A stretch of 18,864 bases of DNA from UBA11346 sp038318565 (GTDB taxonomy: Bacteria > Planctomycetota > UBA11346): NCBI GenBank assembly GCA_038318565.1, contig JBBQCI010000078.1:1-18864 (forward strand), written 5' to 3'. Below are positions 14,077 to 18,864 of this stretch, in pieces. A program made the translations under genes and the position numbers. The number at the start of each line of letters is the position of its first letter. Positions within the stretch are counted from its first letter, which is position 1. Under the pieces are notes generated by a model. It was given only the letters and a program-made list of their open reading frames with translations. It searched no databases and was not told the DNA's origin.

Positions 14077-15435
14077 GTGTGGATGCGGCAGTTCAACCCC
14101 GAGACCCAAGACGCCGCTAAGATCCGCAACGAGGGTGCGGATCTGTGGATCCTCGGCCTGAAGACCGAGCGCGGCAGCACCTTGCTTGACGCGGTCGGCG
14201 GTCGTAGCGAGATCCTCGGCGGCCTGTGCTATCCGTGCTGGGATCCTGGTGCCAACCCGATGTTCCGTCTCAAGGACGCCGAGGCATCAATCACCATAGG
14301 CGAGGCTGGATTCCACCAGCGCTTCGGCATCTTGGTCGATGATACCCGCGGCGCTGAGACCAAGCAGCTGAAGCTTGGCCAGGCCCCCGACCGCTGCGCC
14401 GGCTCAGCCCTGGTGCTCTTCACCGACCGTCCGGCGAAGCCGGGTACGGCCAAGGCTCCGGCGGCCCCCACCACCAAGGCCTCGTCGGCGCACAGCATGC
14501 ACCTAGCGTGGACGGCGGAGGCCGATGCGGTCGAGTACGTCATCGAGCGCGACGGCACCGCGGTCGGCAGCACCGCCGCCACCGTCTTCACAGACAGCGG
14601 CCTCGCCGACGGCACCACCTTCTCGTACACCGTCTCAGCCCGCGGCCGCGACCTGACCCTGGCGCGTTCGCCCGCGGTCAAGGCGACGACCACTGCCGAC
14701 ACAACCGCTCCAGTGATAACCGGCGGGGGGATGCGGCTGCTGCCGGCACGGGTGAACCTCGCCTTCGATGAAGCCATCGCACCGGATAGCCTGGCGGCTG
14801 CGACGTTTGCATTCACCCCCAAGCTGGAGGTGCGTGAGCGCCGCCTGCTTGGCGAGAGCCGCAGCATCCAGCTGATCACCAGCGATCCGCCGGCAGGCAC
14901 CACCTCGCTGCACGTGACCATCACCGGCCTGAGCGATCGCGCGAGCAAGCCCAATGCGATGAAGAGCGTCAGCGCGACCATCCGCGCGGGCAAGGCGCCA
15001 ACCGTGCAGACCACGCTCGACTTCGCTGGTGGCAAGGTCGGAGTCAACAACAACGGCGAATGGAAGGGAGGCCTTCTCGCGGTGTCGCAGGCTCCGTCGA
15101 AGGCCGGCGCCAGCGATACCGGCACCCAGGTGCAGGTGACGAAGTTCTGCCAAGCCGTGATCGGTAACACCCAGATCAACAAGGGACGGACCTATTCGGT
15201 GGTGCTGCGCATGCGCGCCGACAAGCCGGGACCGCTGACCATCCTGTTCCGCCAGTGGGACGCGCCGTACACCACCTATGCCTCGGCGACCCTGACGCCC
15301 GGCCCGGAGGTCGGGACCTACGCCGCCGAGTTTACCGGCCAGGCCTACAGCAACGAGGCTGGCATCTTCCTCGTGGCCGAGGGCGACAACACCTTCTGGT
15401 TCCAACAGCTGCAGGTCGCCTGGTTCGAGGACTGA
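14077..15435 (+). CDS. Fragment 3, longest intact segment: end of beta-helix, FN3, Ig-like and C-terminal beta-sandwich domains
   Basis: This 452-residue open segment may be called as a gene on its own but is probably the C-terminal half of the broken gene; the same phase is open back to 14041. Residues 1-115 finish the second beta-helix (LWILGLKTERGSTLLDAVGG). Residues 127-206 are an FN3-like domain (APTTKASSAHSMHLAWTAEA, then YVIERDG and TFSYTVSARG). Residues 207-307 look like a bacterial Ig-like domain (VNLAFDEAIAPDSLAAATFA). Residues 315-452 form a beta-sandwich resembling CBM4/9-type carbohydrate-binding modules (YSVVLRMRADKPGPLTILFR and NTFWFQQLQVAWFED). It has no signal peptide or ribosome site, so independent expression and export are doubtful. 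Confidence 0.55.
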   Translation: MWMRQFNPETQDAAKIRNEGADLWILGLKTERGSTLLDAVGGRSEILGGLCYPCWDPGANPMFRLKDAEASITIGEAGFHQRFGILVDDTRGAETKQLKLGQAPDRCAGSALVLFTDRPAKPGTAKAPAAPTTKASSAHSMHLAWTAEADAVEYVIERDGTAVGSTAATVFTDSGLADGTTFSYTVSARGRDLTLARSPAVKATTTADTTAPVITGGGMRLLPARVNLAFDEAIAPDSLAAATFAFTPKLEVRERRLLGESRSIQLITSDPPAGTTSLHVTITGLSDRASKPNAMKSVSATIRAGKAPTVQTTLDFAGGKVGVNNNGEWKGGLLAVSQAPSKAGASDTGTQVQVTKFCQAVIGNTQINKGRTYSVVLRMRADKPGPLTILFRQWDAPYTTYASATLTPGPEVGTYAAEFTGQAYSNEAGIFLVAEGDNTFWFQQLQVAWFED

Positions 15436-15500
15436 TGCGCGCTGGCGCGGTCTGCCCAGGCAGGCCGCGCTGAAGCCAATGCAGCAAGCGTGCCATGTGA

Positions 15501-15527
15501 CAACTGAATCGGCCGCCGCGTCAGTTG
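15501..15527. repeat. Inverted repeat upstream of the propeller gene, possible operator or terminator
   Basis: CAACTGA (15501-15507) and TCAGTTG (15521-15527) form a perfect 7-bp inverted repeat with a 13-base GC-rich spacer. Allowing one bulged A, the stem extends through GTG/CAC. It sits 66 bases after the end of the broken gene and 33 bases before the next start. It could terminate the former or regulate the latter; no T-run follows. Confidence 0.35.
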
Positions 15528-15559
15528 CACCGTAGGCATTCTGCTGGGATCATGTCGGC

Positions 15560-18490
15560 ATGAACCGCCTCCTCATCCTCTGCCTATTCCCTCTCGCGGT
15601 GTACGCTGCGGACCTGTCCAGCGCTCAGATGGAGATGAGCGGAATCGCCGCCGCGACGCCGGAAGCGGTGCAGTCTGGCCGGCTGATCCTTGGCCAGGAG
15701 GCCGGCCAACCAGCGCGCCTGCTGCTGCGGCCACGCTTTCCCGGTGCGCCGCCGCTGGCGTCGGCTGCGGCCGGCGAACTGCGCCTGCATCTCGCTGGTG
15801 CCGCAGGCACCTGGAAATCGACGCGCATCGAGTTGCGCGTCATGCCGGCCGCTGAGGCGGCGTGGAGCGCAGCCTCTGCGACGTGGACGTGGCAGCACCT
15901 GTCGGGCGTCCGCCATGTGAAGACCGGGGCTTGGGAGCACTACGCCTGGCCGGGCGGACCCGGCGCCGCCGGGACGCTGGGGACAGCGGCGCTCGCCTCG
16001 GCCGAGGCTGGACGCGACGGCGACGTGTTGCTGTTCATCTCCGACTCGGCCGTCCTGGTCGCCTTGGCCGGGCGTGGCGCCGGCGCCCTGTTGGTTACCG
16101 CGCCGGGCCTCGAGCACGACGGCGGGGCGGTGACCGTGAAATCGGCGACCATGGTGTTGCGCCAGACGCAGACCGTCCGGCCGGTGGTCAACATCCCAGT
16201 CGAGGTACCGACCGCCTGCGACCGCCTGTCGCTGCTCATCCTCGGTGCCAACGGACGGCCAGTGCGCGAACTGCTCCATGCTGTGCCCGCCCCGCCTGGC
16301 ACGCACAGTATCGCCTGGGACGGACTCGACGACGCCGGCAAGGAGCTGCCCGCCGGCGCCTACACGTGGAAGGCCCTGACCAGCGCCGGCCTGCGTGCCG
16401 AGTACCTGCTGACCCTCGGCCTGTCGGTCGACCATCAAAACCTGTGGCCGGGCAACCACATCGGAGTCAGCGGCCTGGCCGTCGATCCGGCGCGCGATCG
16501 CGTCTACCTCGGCTCGGGCTGCAGTGAGGCGTATGGCTTCGCCCTGGCCATGGACCAGCAGGGCCAGCGGATCTGGACCAATCCCGAATTCTGGTTCGAC
16601 GCCTGGAAGGGACCCGACGCCATGGCGGTGGATGGTGATGACATCTTCTTCGCTCAGCTCGATGGCGACGTCTTCCGCCTTGATGCGCGCACCGGCAAGC
16701 GTCTCGGCAACGCGTGGAAGCTGATGCCCGCCGGCAAGCCGGTGCGATCGGGCACCGCCGACCGCGGCTGGGGGGCGATGAAGAATGGCCGCATGCACAG
16801 CGGCAACGTCGCCTATCTCGATCTCGCAGCCGGCCGCGGCCGTCTGGCCATGTCGTTCGAGCTGCACGATCTGGTCCGTTTCGTCCATCCGGTCAAGGGC
16901 AGCGTGCTGCGCGAGGTCGCCCTGCCTGCCCCACGCGGTCTCGCCTTCGCCGCCGACGGCCGGTTGCTGGCGATCAGCGACGGGCGCATCGTCGCCCTCG
17001 GCGACGCAGGCGATGCGGTCGAGGTCGTGCCGGCGACGTCGCTCACCGATCCGTGGCGCCTGGCGATCGATCCGCAGGACGGCTCGCTGCTGGTCGCGGA
17101 GCTGGGCGCCTCGCAGCAGATCGTGCGCTTCAGCGCCGCCGGCAAGGAGTTGCAGCGCTATGGCCGGAAGGGCGGCAGGCCGGCCGAGGGCGCCTATGAC
17201 GGCGGCGTCGGATTCCTCGGTCTGACCACCCTCGCAGCCGGAACCAACGGCTCGATCTGGGTGGCAGAGGCCTACACCGCACCGCGCCGCATCGCGCAGT
17301 TCGATCGTGGCGGCCAGCTGGTGCGCGAATGGTTCGGACCGCAGATGTATGCCAGCCGCTGCTTCCCCGACCCGGCCGACCATCGTGTGGTGTGGATGGA
17401 CAGCTACTGGGGCGAGCTGATCGAGGCCGAAGTCGACTACGCCAAGCGCAGTTGGACGGTGAAGGGCACCTGGCGCTACGGCGATGGCTACAACCACGAG
17501 GATGGCATGTGGTTCGTGCGCCATCACAGCGACCAGACCTATCTGTGCGATGAAAGCGGCCCGCGCGTCCTGCGCGTTGACCGGGCCGGACGGCGCCTGG
17601 TACCGGTCGCTGAGGTCGGCGCCGCCTTCTATCCCGGCGGCAACTCCGGCTGGCGTATTCCCGAGACGTTCCGGCCAGGGCCAGGCCAGTGGGACGAGGG
17701 CGCCGCCAAGCTGCGCGATCCCAAGGACGAGCGTTCGCACAAGTCGTGGTCGTTCTGGTGGCATGACGCCGATGACGATGGCCGGCAGACCGCCGCCGAG
17801 GCGGTGTGGAGCGAATACCTGCTCGGCTTCCCACGCACCAGCTACGTCGACGATCAACTCGCCTACCACACCACGCTGAGTCTGTCGTGGAAGGATCACG
17901 GCGCCTGGTGCGGCAAGGAGCTGGCCCAGGGGCAAGGCGTGCTGCGCGTCGCCGCCTGGACGCCGGGTGGCGCGCCACACTACGAACTGGCCGCCGCCAG
18001 CTGGCTGCCCGCAGACCAGCAGCGCGGAGCGAATGGCCTGTGGATCGATCGGGACGGCAACCGCTGGGGCTGCGACAAGCAGCGCCTCATGCGCTGGAAC
18101 CCGGACGGCACCTTGGCCTGGACGGTCGGCCGGCCGACCGCCGGCGCCCGCCCTGGTCCCGGCGAAACCAAGTCCATTCATCGCATGATCGGCACCGCCC
18201 ATGGCACATGCGCCGTAGCCGAAATCCACAACTCCGACAGCGGGGTGTGGGACCGCGACGGCCTGTGGGTCGGTCGCCTGCTCGAAGCCCCCGACCTGTC
18301 GAAGACCACGGCCAGGGCCTACGAGTTGTGCGGCGAGAACTTCGGCGGCGTGATCATCGAGGAGCCGGGCCGACCCGGCGCCGCCCTCTATTACGGCGGC
18401 ACTCCAAACGCCGTCGCTGTCTACCGCATCACCGGCTATGCCGATCTCCGCCGCTCGGGGGGCCAGGTCAGCCTGCTTCCCAAGAACTGA
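15560..18490 (+). CDS. Large secreted protein: DNRLRE-like domain, FlgD-type Ig domain and beta-propeller
   Basis: This 976-residue protein starts with a signal peptide (MNRLLILCLFPLAVYA, cleavage before ADLSS). Residues 25-200 resemble a DNRLRE/CBM96-type beta-sandwich (ARLLLRPRFPG, GELRLHLAG, then WSAASATWTWQH). Residues 208-272 are a FlgD-like Ig domain (NGRPVRELLHAVPAPPGTHS, IAWDGLDDAGKELPAGAYTW). From about 295 to the end are repeated NHL/propeller-like blades (VSGLAVDPARDRVYLGSG, PRGLAFAADGRLLAISDG, DPWRLAIDPQDGSLLVAELG, NGLWIDRDGNRWG). Residues 736-747 (DADDDGRQTAAE) match a calcium-binding EF-hand loop. Such proteins bind or cleave glycans at the surface in PVC bacteria; no catalytic motif is recognisable here. 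It follows the broken beta-helix gene by 124 bases and precedes a prepilin by 65. Confidence 0.88.
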   Translation: MNRLLILCLFPLAVYAADLSSAQMEMSGIAAATPEAVQSGRLILGQEAGQPARLLLRPRFPGAPPLASAAAGELRLHLAGAAGTWKSTRIELRVMPAAEAAWSAASATWTWQHLSGVRHVKTGAWEHYAWPGGPGAAGTLGTAALASAEAGRDGDVLLFISDSAVLVALAGRGAGALLVTAPGLEHDGGAVTVKSATMVLRQTQTVRPVVNIPVEVPTACDRLSLLILGANGRPVRELLHAVPAPPGTHSIAWDGLDDAGKELPAGAYTWKALTSAGLRAEYLLTLGLSVDHQNLWPGNHIGVSGLAVDPARDRVYLGSGCSEAYGFALAMDQQGQRIWTNPEFWFDAWKGPDAMAVDGDDIFFAQLDGDVFRLDARTGKRLGNAWKLMPAGKPVRSGTADRGWGAMKNGRMHSGNVAYLDLAAGRGRLAMSFELHDLVRFVHPVKGSVLREVALPAPRGLAFAADGRLLAISDGRIVALGDAGDAVEVVPATSLTDPWRLAIDPQDGSLLVAELGASQQIVRFSAAGKELQRYGRKGGRPAEGAYDGGVGFLGLTTLAAGTNGSIWVAEAYTAPRRIAQFDRGGQLVREWFGPQMYASRCFPDPADHRVVWMDSYWGELIEAEVDYAKRSWTVKGTWRYGDGYNHEDGMWFVRHHSDQTYLCDESGPRVLRVDRAGRRLVPVAEVGAAFYPGGNSGWRIPETFRPGPGQWDEGAAKLRDPKDERSHKSWSFWWHDADDDGRQTAAEAVWSEYLLGFPRTSYVDDQLAYHTTLSLSWKDHGAWCGKELAQGQGVLRVAAWTPGGAPHYELAAASWLPADQQRGANGLWIDRDGNRWGCDKQRLMRWNPDGTLAWTVGRPTAGARPGPGETKSIHRMIGTAHGTCAVAEIHNSDSGVWDRDGLWVGRLLEAPDLSKTTARAYELCGENFGGVIIEEPGRPGAALYYGGTPNAVAVYRITGYADLRRSGGQVSLLPKN

Positions 18491-18541
18491 ATCGTTCTAA
18501 GCTCCAATTGAATCACAAACAGCCGATGGCTAGCATGGGGC

Positions 18542-18547
18542 AAGGAG
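18542..18547 (+). promoter_or_regulatory. Ribosome binding site of the prepilin gene
   Basis: AAGGAG eight bases before the ATG at 18556 is a strong site and fixes the prepilin start. Confidence 0.75.
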
Positions 18548-18555
18548 TCCACGCC

Positions 18556-18864
18556 ATGCGCCGCGGCTTCACCCTCATCGAACTGCTCGTGGTCACCTCC
18601 ATCATTGCCGTCCTCGCCGGCCTGCTGCTACCGGCGATCAGCCTGGTCAAAAAGCAGGCCCAGGACGTGGGCTGCCGCAGCAACCTGCGGCAGCTCGGCT
18701 TCGCCTCGCTGGCCTATGCTGAAGACTGGCGTGGCCAGCTGCCCGGATACGACTGGGGACCGAGTCTGGTATCGAAGGCGCACTGGCCCTCCAGCCTGGC
18801 CGACTATGTCGGGGTCGAGTGGTGGTACTACTGGTGGCCGGAATCCATGGGCCGGCCGACTCCG
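18556..18864 (+). CDS. Type IV prepilin-like protein with N-terminal methylation motif (3' truncated by window)
   Basis: The first 103 residues are visible and the frame is still open at the window end. MRRGFTLIELLVVTSIIAVL is a textbook type III signal: short basic leader, cleavage after Gly4, Phe at +1 and Glu at +5. The hydrophobic helix continues through AGLLLPAIS. CRSNLRQLGFASLAYAEDWR then matches the conserved segment of the large prepilin/pseudopilin families of Planctomycetota, Lentisphaerota and Verrucomicrobiota, many of which end in an H-X9-DG motif that would lie beyond this window. These are processed at the inner membrane by prepilin peptidase. In PVC genomes they occur in many copies beside secreted sugar-acting proteins, as here. 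The true role of this expanded family is uncertain. Confidence 0.93.
   Translation, partial: MRRGFTLIELLVVTSIIAVLAGLLLPAISLVKKQAQDVGCRSNLRQLGFASLAYAEDWRGQLPGYDWGPSLVSKAHWPSSLADYVGVEWWYYWWPESMGRPTP

Larger units (their letters stand above)
12754..15435 (+). pseudogene. Broken gene for a secreted double beta-helix protein with FN3 and C-terminal carbohydrate-binding-like domains
   Basis: A single reading phase carries one protein from ATG 12754 to TGA 15435 but is interrupted. MRTLLLLLAFAVFA is a signal peptide followed at once by TGA (12796-12798) and then AAESHRYPADTPG. A TAG lies at 13441-13443. Near 13968 the homologous reading moves to another phase (LAWATPAGVTGGVFQIGKD), so the original phase meets TAGTAG at 14035-14040. 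The phase is restored by about 14050 (IILGKGQQVWMRQF). The product would be about 890 residues. It has two pectate-lyase-like (PF12708) starts, VVKSYGADPSGAKDSTAALQ and VRTFGANGGDEADDTVAFQK, as in GH55-like double beta-helix enzymes. FN3, an Ig-like domain and a C-terminal beta-sandwich follow. Retained coding quality after every lesion suggests recent decay, or sequencing error at up to four sites. Confidence 0.8.

Noticed and set aside
14229..15182. A 317-codon minus-strand frame opposite the FN3/Ig segment.
   Set aside because: The sense strand has clear FN3 and beta-sandwich patterns. The antisense product has no recognisable domain and no ribosome site.
15584..18229. An 881-codon open frame on the minus strand opposite the propeller gene.
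   Set aside because: It is a by-product of strong third-position GC in the sense gene. Its translation is low-complexity Ala/Gly/Arg/Gln without domains, while the sense frame has a signal peptide and recognisable repeats.
18508..18536. TTGAAT and TAGCAT with a 17-base spacer as a sigma-70 promoter for the prepilin.
   Set aside because: The predicted start of transcription would fall on the AAGGAG ribosome site, leaving no usable leader, and the -10 box matches only four of six bases.
1..18864. CRISPR arrays, tRNA or rRNA genes.
   Set aside because: No regularly spaced direct repeats and no cloverleaf or rRNA-like sequence were seen on either strand by eye; a covariance-model search could not be run.

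Overview
The window is GC-rich and looks like the chromosome of a PVC-superphylum bacterium, most likely Planctomycetota or Lentisphaerota. The evidence is the prepilin at the right edge (type IV methylation motif followed by the CxSNLRQLG signature common in those phyla), secreted FlgD-Ig/propeller and double pectate-lyase-fold proteins, and pilin-like modules on other secreted proteins. No rRNA is present, so the assignment is inference from protein style. Genes end in TGA or TAG, consistent with the standard code.

Layout. (1) 2-3599, + strand: two overlapping paralogous envelope proteins of unknown function, each ending in a pilin-like module, followed by an overlapping tRNA m7G methyltransferase gene (trmB). 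(2) 3611-3806: a roughly 180-bp non-coding element with IS66-type ends and an imperfect 8-bp target duplication. (3) 3811-4758, - strand: an unknown helical protein and a small CxH...CxxC protein, with a palindromic AT-rich site upstream. (4) 4814-10270, - strand: a three-gene ABC operon (ATPase; permease fused to a GldG-like auxiliary domain; DUF4340-like protein fused to an FKBP prolyl isomerase) ending in a hairpin terminator. (5) 10434-12447, + strand: a small protein that resembles SecB, then a double-domain SagB-type flavin oxidoreductase. (6) 12518-12652: a second small element bounded by CTAG. (7) 12754-15435: a broken gene for a secreted double beta-helix (PF12708/GH55-like) protein with FN3 and carbohydrate-binding-like C-terminal domains, carrying two in-frame stops plus a pair of compensating frameshifts. 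(8) 15560-18490: a large secreted DNRLRE-like/FlgD-Ig/beta-propeller protein. (9) 18556-end: the start of a type IV prepilin-like gene.

How it fits together. The ABC operon has the GldA-GldFG order known from Bacteroidota gliding machinery and widespread in PVC bacteria without gliding, where its role is unknown. The FKBP fusion suggests the accessory subunit also acts as an extracytoplasmic folding factor. The right third is an accessory region of secreted carbohydrate-related proteins, one of which has decayed. The clearest unusual items are the DUF4340-FKBP fusion, the paralogs with pilin-like modules, the two miniature elements and the multiply broken beta-helix gene.
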